Source: JAFEDN01 sp963844565
GTDB lineage: Bacteria; Pseudomonadota; Gammaproteobacteria; Coxiellales; Coxiellaceae
Length of the DNA stretch: 64,000 nt
Assembly (NCBI GenBank): GCA_963844565.1
Contig: CAWJON010000002.1
Coordinates: 1,178,001-1,242,000, forward strand
Direction: 5' to 3'
The position numbers and the translations under genes are program-made. Positions 1 through 9,035 of the stretch are shown here, one piece after another. The notes under the pieces were generated by a model. That model worked only from the letters and a program-made list of their open reading frames with translations, did no database searches and was not told where the DNA came from. Numbering within the stretch: the first letter of the stretch is position 1; each line of letters starts with the position of its first letter.

Positions 1-962
1 TGATCTTTTATACCAATGGCTGCTACAAAACGTTCGTCTGCTCGAATAAAACAATTATGTGTGTCTTCGGCAATCACGTTACCTTGAAGTACATTATGAC
101 AGTTATCTTCTTTTCCTGCTTTTGCTACCGCTAGCCAACTGCCTAAATCACTCCATTCCGAGACTAAAGGCAACATGGCAACTTTATCAGATAGTTCCAT
201 TACCGCATAATCTATAGAAACATTAGGACAATCCTTAAATATATTTTCCTCCAAAATAATAGAATCAGATTTTTTTTGTCCATCTAAATAGGATTTTTTA
301 GATAAAATGTATATTTCGGGTTGTAAACGCTCTAACTCTTGTAGATATGTTCCTGACTGAAATAAAAACATACCGCTATTCCAATAAAACTGATCATTTG
401 CGATAAAATCTTCTGCCGATTGAAGGTTTGGTTTTTCAATAAATCTTTTAATTCTAAAAGACTTTTCAATCTTCTTTTCACTGACCTCAATATACCCATA
501 GCCAGTCTCAGGAGCGGTGGGCTTTATTCCAAACGTCACCAACCAACTTTTTTCCGCTACTTCTGCTGCTTCATGAACTGCATTAACAAAGACATTCTGA
601 TCCTGAAACAAATGATCAGAAGGCATAACTAACAAATTTACGAAAGAATCCAATAAATCTTGTGCATAGAATGCCGCACAAGCTATAGCGGGCGCAGTAT
701 TTCTTGCAGTAGGTTCCAAAATAAATTTTGCGTTATGAATACCTATTTCATGCAAATGCTCCAAACAAAGAAAATGATGTTGAATATTTGATACAATAAT
801 AAATTGATCGGTTTCCGCTATTTGTTGTGCTCTTAGGATGGTTTGTTGGAACAATGAATGGGAGCCTGTCAAACGCAAAAACTGCTTAGGGAATGATTCT
901 CGAGACATTGGCCATAACCGAACACCGGAACCTCCGGCTAATATGACTGGCATTATTTTCAA
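1..962 (-). CDS. manC: Mannose-1-phosphate guanylyltransferase (partial, 3' end outside window)
   Basis: Makes GDP-mannose from mannose-1-phosphate and GTP in the cytoplasm, a donor for surface polysaccharide. About 320 N-terminal residues are visible. They open with the nucleotidyltransferase signature PVILAGGSGVRLWPMSRESF and continue through NLLVMPSDH, FGIKPTAPETGYGYIE and RFIEKP, all typical of the family. The frame is open to the left edge, so I cannot tell whether a C-terminal phosphomannose isomerase domain follows. Two starts are possible: ATG at 953, or TTG at 962 preceded by GAGG at a good distance; I used the longer. The gene is last in a minus-strand run behind two FkbM methyltransferases, with 110 bases between, so it may have its own promoter. 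Confidence 0.93.
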   Translation of the reverse strand, partial: MKIMPVILAGGSGVRLWPMSRESFPKQFLRLTGSHSLFQQTILRAQQIAETDQFIIVSNIQHHFLCLEHLHEIGIHNAKFILEPTARNTAPAIACAAFYAQDLLDSFVNLLVMPSDHLFQDQNVFVNAVHEAAEVAEKSWLVTFGIKPTAPETGYGYIEVSEKKIEKSFRIKRFIEKPNLQSAEDFIANDQFYWNSGMFLFQSGTYLQELERLQPEIYILSKKSYLDGQKKSDSIILEENIFKDCPNVSIDYAVMELSDKVAMLPLVSEWSDLGSWLAVAKAGKEDNCHNVLQGNVIAEDTHNCFIRADERFVAAIGIKD

Positions 963-1072
963 TGGACAACCTCTTATGAAACTTAATATTTTAAAATATA
1001 CAGAAATGAGGCAATTTTAGGAACATTAAATCATAGAAAGAAAGTAGGTACAAATTTTTCTTAACAAAAAAA

Positions 1073-1948
1073 TTACTGCTTTGCTTTTTGACCATTCAAT
1101 AACCCGTCCATGAAAAATAAGTTTTCTTTTTCAAAGAGATGGGATATCCATTGATCAATTGGTTTAAATGTACATATCAAATCAGCATGCATCGTGCCTT
1201 GATTGAGTTGACAAAATCTTTCCAAAAATTTATCTTGAACCGTAAAAAGTCTTCGGTCTCCGCGATCAATAAAATAAAAATCACGATAAACTTCTTTTAA
1301 AAACTCCTTCATCCGATTAAAATTAGCACCTGCTTGTTGATAACCATAAGGCCAATATTCAAAAAATAGGTCTGGGTGACAAGATTGAATTAATTCAGCT
1401 CCTCCTTGGATTACGTACGGTTCGCAGCCTTGTGTATCTATTTTAATTAAGCTAACTACGGGACGATTGATTGAATTCCAAAAAACATCTAAGGTTGTGG
1501 TATTAACCACCATCTCATGTCTTTTTCCTCGCTCATTTTGGTCGAGAAATAGTCGATGATCGCCCATGTTGGTATCAGAAAGATAGAGCTTGGAATTTCC
1601 AATTCGATCATAAACAGCCAAATCAGAAATAATAATTGAATCTTCCAATCTGTTGATCTTAACATTTTTTTCTAAAATAGATCGATTTACTGGATCTGGC
1701 TCAAAAGCATATACTTTCCCTTTAGGTCCCAATTTGGAGGCCATTAATAAACTGTAATAGCCTATATTTGCCCCCACATCGATCACAATATCATCTTCCT
1801 TAATTTGATCTAAAAGTAACAGTGATTCAAATGGTTCATACTGATAATTAACCATGCCATTTAACCATATATCGTTTTTTGGATAATATAACTCGAACTT
1901 ATTTAAAAATAAGGCTTTATCTAGTTTTATATTTTCTACTTCGTCCAT
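1073..1948 (-). CDS. FkbM family SAM-dependent methyltransferase
   Basis: 291-residue predicted O-methyltransferase of the FkbM type, probably acting on a sugar or glycan precursor; the substrate cannot be read from sequence. Residues 54-66 hold motif I (IVIDVGANIGYYS), followed by VYAFEPDP (acidic ribose-binding loop) and LIKIDTQGCEPYVIQGG, the conserved KID.EG-like block of the family. An in-frame start at 2011 would overlap the upstream gene by 53 bases. The ATG at 1948 has AGGTG seven bases upstream and lies ten bases after the upstream stop, so I chose it. It forms an operon-like pair with the next FkbM gene, upstream of manC. Confidence 0.85.
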   Translation of the reverse strand: MDEVENIKLDKALFLNKFELYYPKNDIWLNGMVNYQYEPFESLLLLDQIKEDDIVIDVGANIGYYSLLMASKLGPKGKVYAFEPDPVNRSILEKNVKINRLEDSIIISDLAVYDRIGNSKLYLSDTNMGDHRLFLDQNERGKRHEMVVNTTTLDVFWNSINRPVVSLIKIDTQGCEPYVIQGGAELIQSCHPDLFFEYWPYGYQQAGANFNRMKEFLKEVYRDFYFIDRGDRRLFTVQDKFLERFCQLNQGTMHADLICTFKPIDQWISHLFEKENLFFMDGLLNGQKAKQ

Positions 1949-1958
1949 GTTTAAACAC

Positions 1959-3086
1959 CTAAGACAAAAAAAGTTTTTTATACGATCCCTTGAGCGCACG
2001 CTTGAGGCCAATTTTTAAATTTCTAAAAGTAGTTTGCAATAATTGTGATGGAGTTCGTGCAAATTCTGGTAATTTTAATTTTAAATTTGTAATTTCCTGT
2101 TTACAATTTTCCAACTGTCCTTCCAAATCAACCTTTATTTTTTGAAAATAGAGTTCACCTTCCCCAAATAAAGACTCTTTGGCACGTGCATAAGCAATTT
2201 TAACCACAAGGTCTTGATCTCTAGGATCAAAAGAAGCTGCAATCAATCCATCACCGCTATAAGATTCTAAAACAGAATGCTCGGCGATAATATGGGCTCC
2301 CCAAGAAGTTAACATATCTAAACATCGTTGATGCGTTAGTAAATCACCAGAAATAAGGTGATGATGGGTCGAAACAATGACAAATCTAATTTTATTATTT
2401 TTGAATAGCTCTTTCCCACTTTCGATTAAACTAGTTTCGGCGCCTTGAATATCCAACAGCAACAAGTCTAGGTGTTCAAAACAAAACCTTCTAAATAATG
2501 AAGGTAAATCCTCTGCAGGTAGTTGACGAGTAATACCGTCTTCACATTGAAATGGCTGATAAGATGGAGAAAATTTACCAATACCAGCTTGTAAAAAATT
2601 ACCATGACATTTATTTAAAGAAAAGTTTAATTGCCCTACCTTGAGATTATTGGGATCAGGTTCAACCATATAGCAATCTGTACCGGCAATTTCTTTTAAT
2701 AACCACAAACTGTAAAAAGACCAGTGAGCACCTAACTCAAGCATTATAGGGTTAGCCGTGTCTTTTTTTAATCGCTCAACAATATGATGATAAACCCACT
2801 CTTCTTGGGGCTCATGACAGCCCTGTAAGAGTTCAATAATTTTGGTATTCCATTTTCCTCCGTAACCGTCAGCAATCACTCTCACGCCATTGTGCATCAG
2901 TTGTATACGCAAATCATTTTCTACAAAAATTCTACCTGCGTCTGGAACCTTTGGGATAAGGGATGAATCTTGACATGAAATGGTCATTTTAATTCTAGCT
3001 AATTCTTCTCGACTAAATTCATACTCGCGAAAACTAACAGTTTTAAAAACTTCCTTATTTTTTTCAATTTCTTGCTCAATCAGCAT
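1959..3086 (-). CDS. FkbM-like methyltransferase with altered SAM motif and C-terminal extension
   Basis: 375 residues. The middle resembles FkbM methyltransferases: LELGAHWSFYSLWLL near residues 117-130, YMVEPDPNNL near 139-148, and LDLLLLDIQGAETSLIESG. The first motif reads GAHWS where the neighbour has GANIG, so the glycine-rich loop is unusual. The last ~90 residues are lysine-rich with a predicted coiled coil (EGQLENCKQEITNLKLKL). A GTG two codons upstream (3092) is possible, but the ATG at 3086 sits five bases after AGG and fits better. It is first in the minus-strand group leading into the second FkbM gene and manC. Substrate unknown. Confidence 0.75.
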   Translation of the reverse strand: MLIEQEIEKNKEVFKTVSFREYEFSREELARIKMTISCQDSSLIPKVPDAGRIFVENDLRIQLMHNGVRVIADGYGGKWNTKIIELLQGCHEPQEEWVYHHIVERLKKDTANPIMLELGAHWSFYSLWLLKEIAGTDCYMVEPDPNNLKVGQLNFSLNKCHGNFLQAGIGKFSPSYQPFQCEDGITRQLPAEDLPSLFRRFCFEHLDLLLLDIQGAETSLIESGKELFKNNKIRFVIVSTHHHLISGDLLTHQRCLDMLTSWGAHIIAEHSVLESYSGDGLIAASFDPRDQDLVVKIAYARAKESLFGEGELYFQKIKVDLEGQLENCKQEITNLKLKLPEFARTPSQLLQTTFRNLKIGLKRALKGSYKKLFLS

Positions 3087-3218
3087 ATACACCTTTGGGG
3101 GTTAGGCTCAAAATCTACACACCGCAGCTTGACGCAGGGATTTTTATTAGAAAAAAATCAGTATATCATATCGTTGATAACGCGCCAGGGTTAACCAGCT
3201 TGTCATGAGGTATATAAT

Positions 3219-4604
3219 ATGCAGCTCTCTTCACTTACCGCCCTTTCTCCGTTAGATGGTCGCTACCAATCTAAATTAATTAAATTTCGTGAAATATCCA
3301 GCGAATATGCATTAATTAAGTATCGCCTGCAAATTGAAATACGCTGGCTTATCACTTTGTCCACTCACACCGCTTTAACCCATCTACCCCAATTAGAGCC
3401 AAAAGAGTTAACTATTTTAGAAGAAATTATAAACCGATTTGACATTCAGGAGGCCGAGCAAGTCAAAGCTTTGGAGTTAAAGACCAATCATGATGTTAAA
3501 GCGGTTGAGTATTACTTGCAGAATCAATTATTAAATCATCATAATCTTTCAAAATATATTCCTTTTATTCATTTTGCCTGTACTTCAGAGGATATCAACA
3601 GTCTCGCTTATGGGCTTATGCTACTCAATCTGCGTAAGGAAATCCTGCTGCCTTATATGGAGAAGATCATTACTAGACTGGAGTCTTTAGCTGCCGAATA
3701 CCAAAGTATAGCGATGATTTCTCGTACGCATGGGCAACCTGCTTCCCCTACCACTTTAGGAAAAGAGTTCGTTAACGTCATTACTCGTCTTGTTCGACAA
3801 TATGAATACTTAAAAAATTTACCTATAATGGCCAAATTTAATGGAGCTGTTGGAAATTACAATGCACATTACACAGCTTATCGTGAAATAGATTGGCTAT
3901 CTATTTCCAACTCATTTATTCAAGAGTTTGGTTTAACCCCTAATGTTTATACCACACAAATTGAACCTCACGATAATCTTGCTGAATTCTTGCATGGACT
4001 AATGCGCTTTAATACCATTTTAATCGATTTTAATCGTGATATTTGGGGATATATTAGTCTAGGCTATTTAGGACAACTTAAAAAAGAAAATGAGACGGGT
4101 TCATCCACCATGCCGCACAAAATTAACCCCATCGATTTTGAAAATTCCGAGGGCAATTTAGGCATATGCAATGCCTTGGCTGACCACTTAGCGAACAAAT
4201 TGCCGATTTCACGCTGGCAAAGAGATTTGACTGACTCCACCGTATTGCGAAATTTAGGCTCAGTCATCGGTTATGCTGTTATAGCTTTCCAATCCTTACT
4301 GAAAGGTTTAGATAAACTTAAAGTGGAATTCGACCCTATCCAAAAAGATTTAAATCAACGCTGGGAAGTACTTGCAGAAGCGGTGCAAACGGTGTTAAGA
4401 AGGAATGGAGTGATGGACGCCTACGAGCAATTGAAAAAATTGACACGGGGACAAGAAATTACTAAAAAAGATTTGCACCAATATATTGAACAACTTGATA
4501 TACCCGTAGAGAGTAAACAGGAATTGTTGAAACTAACCCCAGAAGGTTATATTGGGTATGCGGTCTCATTAACGCAAAACGCTTTAAAACATAAGGCCGA
4601 ATAA
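3219..4604 (+). CDS. purB: Adenylosuccinate lyase
   Basis: 461 residues, the usual length for the gammaproteobacterial type. It cleaves SAICAR in purine synthesis and adenylosuccinate in AMP formation. It begins LSSLTALSPLDGRYQSK, as in E. coli PurB, and carries the fumarase/aspartase-superfamily signature GSSTMPHKINPIDFENSEGN near residues 290-310, with TSEDINSLAYG and SRTHGQPASPTTLGKE upstream. The ATG at 3219 has GAGG eight bases before it. The malic enzyme ATG follows its stop codon immediately, so the two are probably co-transcribed. Confidence 0.97.
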   Translation: MQLSSLTALSPLDGRYQSKLIKFREISSEYALIKYRLQIEIRWLITLSTHTALTHLPQLEPKELTILEEIINRFDIQEAEQVKALELKTNHDVKAVEYYLQNQLLNHHNLSKYIPFIHFACTSEDINSLAYGLMLLNLRKEILLPYMEKIITRLESLAAEYQSIAMISRTHGQPASPTTLGKEFVNVITRLVRQYEYLKNLPIMAKFNGAVGNYNAHYTAYREIDWLSISNSFIQEFGLTPNVYTTQIEPHDNLAEFLHGLMRFNTILIDFNRDIWGYISLGYLGQLKKENETGSSTMPHKINPIDFENSEGNLGICNALADHLANKLPISRWQRDLTDSTVLRNLGSVIGYAVIAFQSLLKGLDKLKVEFDPIQKDLNQRWEVLAEAVQTVLRRNGVMDAYEQLKKLTRGQEITKKDLHQYIEQLDIPVESKQELLKLTPEGYIGYAVSLTQNALKHKAE

Positions 4605-6311
4605 ATGTTAGAATTCAAAATTGTACGCCAGAAAAATGGTAAAAAATTTTTACAAACTTCTATTTATGGCAAAGCATTGTTGACTATTCCCCAGTTAAAC
4701 AAAGGTACAGCTTTTAATGAAGCCGAACGATTGGAATTTGGTTTAATTGGCAAATTACCGGACCGTGTGGAAACTTTGGAAGAACAAGTCAAACGAGCCT
4801 ATCACCAGTATAATTGCCATGAAAAAGAAATCCAAAAAAATAGCTACTTAAACTATCTATTGAATGTCAATCAAACTTTATTTTATAAACTAATTTGTGA
4901 ATATACGGCTGAAATGCTGCCTAAAATTTACACTCCAGTGGTCGGAGAAGCAGTGGAAAAATTCAGTCAACAGTTTTTTCAACCCAGAGGTCTTTATATT
5001 TCTTATGAGGATAAAGATCGAATTGAATTAATCTTAAATAATCGCAGTAATCCAGAAATTGACCTCATTGTGGTGAGCGATGGCGAAGGAGTTTTGGGAA
5101 TCGGTGATCAAGGGGCTGGCGCTATGGCCATCCCGGTTGCCAAATTAATGGTTTATTCAGCGATTGGCGGCATAAATCCCAACACCACCTTACCGATCAT
5201 GCTGGATGCTGGAACAAACAATAAAAATTTATTGAATGATCCCATGTACCTCGGCTGGCGGCACGCGCGCGTGAGTGGCAAAGATTATGAAGAGTTTATC
5301 AGTAAGTTTGTTGAGGCAGTCAAAAAACTTTTTCCAAAATCTTTTCTTCATTGGGAGGATTTCGGACCTTACAATGCCTATAGTAATTTAATCAAATATC
5401 GTCAAAAAATTTGTAGTTTTAATGATGACATCCAAGGCACTGGCGTTGTCACCATTGCGGCAATCCTAGCTGGATTGCGTCAAACCAAACAGACTTTGGC
5501 TCAACAACGAATTGTTATTTTTGGGGCTGGGTCAGCAGGAATGGGCGTAACTGAAAGTATCTATAAAGCCATGCTAGCCAATGGAATGGATGCTGATGCT
5601 GCAAAAAATTGTTTCTGGTTGGTGGATCGTGCCGGTTTATTAACTGAATATACAAAAGATGCGACCCCGGCCCAATCTGCATTTTTAAGAAAAAAAGTTG
5701 AAGTCGAGCATTGGAAAATTAAAAATAAAGAAGGTATTTCACTTTTGGAAGTCGTGGAGAATGTGCATCCTACAATCTTAATCGGCTGCTCAACCGTTTA
5801 CGGAGCTTTCAATCAGCAAGTCATTGAGACCATGACGCAATTTGTTGAGCAACCGATTATTCTGCCTTTATCAAATCCCACCTCCAAGTCTGAAGCAAAA
5901 CCTGATGACCTTATTCGCTGGACAAAAGGGAAAGCTTTAGTCGCCACCGGCAGTCCCTTTCCCGATGTGGTTTGGGAAGGGAAAATATTTCCCATTGGTC
6001 AATGCAACAACTATCTTGCCTTCCCTGGAATTGGTTTAGGCGTCATCGCTATAAAAGCGAAAGAAGTCAGTGAACATATGTTGTGGGCTGCCAGTTTAGC
6101 CTTGAGTCAAAGTACCAAAACTGGAAAAAGTTTATTGCCTTCTCTGGCAGAACAATTAACCCAAGAAACCTCGCGCGAAATTGCCGTTGCTGTGGCTAAA
6201 GCGGCAATAAAAGAAAAATTAAATCAGATTGATTTACAGGGAAAAAATGCTGAAGAATGGGTAAAAGAACATATTTGGAAACCAGAGTATCTCCCTTATC
6301 AAAAGATTTGA
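4605..6311 (+). CDS. maeA: NAD-dependent malic enzyme (oxaloacetate-decarboxylating)
   Basis: 568 residues, close to E. coli MaeA. Converts malate to pyruvate and CO2 with reduction of NAD(P). Visible blocks are KIYTPVVGEA near residue 106, VVSDGEGVLGIGDQGAGAM near 156-175, WEDFGPYNAYSNLIKYRQ leading into FNDDIQGT (metal and malate site), and the Rossmann motif IVIFGAGSAGMGV. The size and N-terminus fit the SfcA/MaeA rather than the MaeB type. The ATG directly abuts the purB TAA, implying translational coupling. A hairpin follows its stop codon. Confidence 0.95.
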   Translation: MLEFKIVRQKNGKKFLQTSIYGKALLTIPQLNKGTAFNEAERLEFGLIGKLPDRVETLEEQVKRAYHQYNCHEKEIQKNSYLNYLLNVNQTLFYKLICEYTAEMLPKIYTPVVGEAVEKFSQQFFQPRGLYISYEDKDRIELILNNRSNPEIDLIVVSDGEGVLGIGDQGAGAMAIPVAKLMVYSAIGGINPNTTLPIMLDAGTNNKNLLNDPMYLGWRHARVSGKDYEEFISKFVEAVKKLFPKSFLHWEDFGPYNAYSNLIKYRQKICSFNDDIQGTGVVTIAAILAGLRQTKQTLAQQRIVIFGAGSAGMGVTESIYKAMLANGMDADAAKNCFWLVDRAGLLTEYTKDATPAQSAFLRKKVEVEHWKIKNKEGISLLEVVENVHPTILIGCSTVYGAFNQQVIETMTQFVEQPIILPLSNPTSKSEAKPDDLIRWTKGKALVATGSPFPDVVWEGKIFPIGQCNNYLAFPGIGLGVIAIKAKEVSEHMLWAASLALSQSTKTGKSLLPSLAEQLTQETSREIAVAVAKAAIKEKLNQIDLQGKNAEEWVKEHIWKPEYLPYQKI

Positions 6312-6347
6312 GAAAATACCCCGCGCTGACGCACGGCGTATTTTCTC
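6310..6347. terminator. Hairpin between maeA and lptG (candidate bidirectional terminator)
   Basis: A perfect 10-base inverted repeat, GAGAAAATAC at 6310-6319 and GTATTTTCTC at 6338-6347, overlaps the maeA stop codon. The 18-base interior is GC-rich. It lies between convergent genes. The T tract after it is short on both strands, so termination is inferred. Confidence 0.5.
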
Positions 6348-6402
6348 TCTATTTGATTTCGCTCCGCGCGAACAAAAAAAATATAAACCAAGAATTGCTG
6401 AG

Positions 6403-7471
6403 CTAACGAATCCTAGCAAGTAATACGGCAAAAATAATCAAAAATAAAATCGTGGGTGAAATACCAGCAATCCAAGTTGGCCATTGATAAACCATAGTAA
6501 AAGGCCCTAAAAATTGATTTACCACATAAAAAATAAATCCAACCACAATCCCGGTCAAAATTCTTGAACTCATACTGGCGCCGCGTAATGAGCCGAATAT
6601 AAAAGGAACACCCAAGCAAATCATAACAATGGTGGTTACTGGTTGCATAGCCCTTTGCCAAAAAGCAGATTTTAAGTTTTGGGTCGTTAATCCAGACCCC
6701 TCTCGATAGTTAATATTTTTCCAAAGAGAAACAATCGATTGCTGCAAGGCATCGGTTTGCATTTTTTTCTGTAGTAATTGTGGTTGAAAAGAAAAGCCCA
6801 GTGCTCGCTCTTGCTCTTGAAACACAGAAGAATGAGTAGGCGTAAATGTTGTACCCGTAATATCATACAATTGCCAAACACCTTTGCTTAAATCTGCTCG
6901 TTTAGCTTGGAGCGCTTCAATCAAGTGATTTTCTTTATCAAAGTCAAAACGGGTGATATTTTTTACCTTCATTCTTTGAAACAATTTGATCAATATGCAC
7001 AAAGGAGTTCCCCTGATGAATCCATAACCCTCGTTCAGACCAAAAATTAGATTTTCGCAGCAACTCTGCTTCTTTCATTTGAATCGATTTGTATTGTAAA
7101 GAAGGCGCCTGCCACTCCCCTATTAACGTCACCACAATGATCATCCATAAAGCAGCTTTAATTACTGCCCATATAATTCTTGAAATAGACACCCCAGCTG
7201 CTCGCATAACGATTAATTCACTGGTTGAAGCCAACCTGCCTAAACCAATTAAACTGCCAATAAATCCAGCTATAGGAAAGAGTTGGTATAAATCTGAAGG
7301 AAGTTGCATGGCGACATAAGTAAATACTGCTAAAATGCCATATTGATGAGTTCCAATGAGAGGAAGCTCGCCAATAAATTCAATAAAACTTTCAATTCCA
7401 AGTAATATCAATACCACTAAAACAGTCGACCAGATAACGTTAGAGCGAATATAGCGATCAAGTATTCGCAT
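6403..7471 (-). pseudogene. lptG: LPS export ABC transporter permease LptG, interrupted by an apparent frameshift
   Basis: LptG and LptF form the inner-membrane permease pair that, with LptB, extracts LPS for transport to the outer membrane. The N-terminal half (7471 to 6944) starts MRILDRYIRSNVIWSTVLVV and ends ...HIDQIVSKNEGKKYHPF. The C-terminal half (ending at 6403) continues in another frame with ITRFDFDKENHLIEALQ and three membrane helices. The switch coincides with six T on the plus strand (six A in the mRNA) at 6959-6964. With five A the protein reads through as KNEGKNITRFDF, giving about 355 residues, the normal LptG length. The ATG lies inside the 3' end of lptF (14-base overlap). 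LptG is normally essential, so sequencing error or slippage at the A run is as likely as true inactivation. Confidence 0.85.
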
Positions 7472-8540
7472 TTTTAATCAACCGATAGGTAAAAATTGCT
7501 AAAATAATGACAACCATAACACCATGTACCCACCACAATCCTAAAACTGGGCCGATCAACCCTTTATGTAACCAGGCTTTTCCCAAAAATAATAAATTTC
7601 CATAAATAATGTAGAGTAAAATTGCCGGCAGCAACTGAGTAAATTTTCCCCGGCGCGGATTAACTCGACTTAAAGGAAACGCCAAAAAAGCTAAGACTAC
7701 AGTTGAAATAGGCATTGCCATTCGCCAATGTAATTCAGCAGCTACTTTTGGGTCATGGCGTAAAGGCCATAAAGATTTGGTTGAAGCATTAGTCGGCCAA
7801 CCACTTTGTTTAGACACTTGGCTTGAAATACGGATTCCATACTCTTTGTAATCTATTATTTGAAAATCTGCTTGGCCAGGGACACCATGATATTTATATC
7901 CGTGTTTAAATAGCATGAAATTATTATCCCCAGGAAGTTTTTTTTGTTGGGCTACTTTTGCCAAGGTTATATCCCAAATTTGAGCACCGCTGGCATTGGG
8001 TTTTTGCCTCAATGCAAAAAATATGTCCTGCATTTCTTGAGTGGTGTGCGAAATGTTATCTGCATAGAATACCCCATCTGATCCTAAAGATTGAAAACGC
8101 TTGGGAGCGACTTTTTCAATGGTTGCTTGTGCAATAGACTCATAAAATATACGGATGCGGGATTTATCCATAATGGGTTCTAGCCACAACATTAATCCTG
8201 CTACCACCAAAGCAACGATAGTTGTCACACTTAATACAATTGTCAAAAGATTGGATGGACTGACACCACACGCAGCCATGACCGTCATTTCATTATCTAG
8301 GTAAAGACGGCCAAAAACTAATAAAATACTGATATAAAAGCTCAAGGGAATTAAATATCCTAACAAAAAAGGGATTTGCAGTGACATTAGTTTCATCACC
8401 GCACTCATGGTAATACTGCCTTCAGCAGCATAATGTAAATAGTGAATAAATTGATTACTCATGAAAATAATCAATAAAACCAGGATAATTCCAATTAAAC
8501 TGGAGTAAAGTTCTTTGCTTATATAGCGGAAGATGATCAC
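7458..8540 (-). CDS. lptF: LPS export ABC transporter permease LptF
   Basis: 360 residues with the LptF layout: N-terminal helices, a periplasmic beta-rich domain around residues 125-250, and C-terminal helices. It begins IIFRYISKELYSSLIGIILV; the NEMTVMAACGVSP block and late PLSRVNPRRGKF match the family. I chose the GTG at 8540, nine bases after GAGA, because it gives an N-terminus like E. coli LptF (MII.RY). A TTG at 8546 is the alternative. The 3' end overlaps lptG by 14 bases. It diverges from holC; the pepA gene often found next to lptF is absent here. Confidence 0.93.
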   Translation of the reverse strand: MIIFRYISKELYSSLIGIILVLLIIFMSNQFIHYLHYAAEGSITMSAVMKLMSLQIPFLLGYLIPLSFYISILLVFGRLYLDNEMTVMAACGVSPSNLLTIVLSVTTIVALVVAGLMLWLEPIMDKSRIRIFYESIAQATIEKVAPKRFQSLGSDGVFYADNISHTTQEMQDIFFALRQKPNASGAQIWDITLAKVAQQKKLPGDNNFMLFKHGYKYHGVPGQADFQIIDYKEYGIRISSQVSKQSGWPTNASTKSLWPLRHDPKVAAELHWRMAMPISTVVLAFLAFPLSRVNPRRGKFTQLLPAILLYIIYGNLLFLGKAWLHKGLIGPVLGLWWVHGVMVVIILAIFTYRLIKNANT

Positions 8541-8619
8541 TGACAAAATTCTCTTTATATGTCACAATAGCACAGCGATGTCCCAGCTGATTCTAACAAA
8601 ATTTGAGCAAGCATTCACT

Positions 8620-9033
8620 ATGAAACCAAAAATTGATTTTTATATTCTCCGCGATGAAAATTTTCTGCAAAGTTTCACTTTTACCTGCCAGTTGGTCGAA
8701 AAACTGTATGATCAAGGGAATTCAATTTGTATTGAAACTGAATCCCCAAAAGCGGCAGAACAATTTGATCAAGCGCTTTGGTCGTTCCGTGCTAATAGCT
8801 TTATCCCTCATGAAGCCTCTGGCAAAGAAATTAAAGTAGCCGGACTTAAAAATTTAAAAACTACGCCTATAATTCGGATAAATCTTCAAATCCCTGTCCA
8901 ACCTGAGCCAATTCGTTGCGAGAGACTCTTGCAAATTGTACCTAATGCGCCTAATTTACTACAGTTGGCACGGCAAAATTACCGTTATTACCAACAACAA
9001 AACTATATTATTGCTTCACATCAGATAAAATAA
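8620..9033 (+). CDS. holC: DNA polymerase III chi subunit
   Basis: 137 residues. Chi links the clamp loader (through psi) to SSB. The sequence MKPKIDFYILRD at the start, LVEKLYDQGNSICIETES and the LWSFRANSFIPHE block are typical of HolC, as is the location just before valS. The frame is open upstream to 8533, but that would extend into lptF and add about 29 unmatched residues, so I chose the ATG at 8620. The ribosome-binding site is weak. valS starts two bases after its stop. A candidate holD (psi partner) lies at 13942-14331. Confidence 0.88.
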   Translation: MKPKIDFYILRDENFLQSFTFTCQLVEKLYDQGNSICIETESPKAAEQFDQALWSFRANSFIPHEASGKEIKVAGLKNLKTTPIIRINLQIPVQPEPIRCERLLQIVPNAPNLLQLARQNYRYYQQQNYIIASHQIK

Positions 9034-9035
9034 TT

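Noticed and set aside
420..1020. Short plus-strand frames (420-632, 838-1020) opposite manC
   Set aside because: They are shadows of the clear guanylyltransferase frame on the minus strand.
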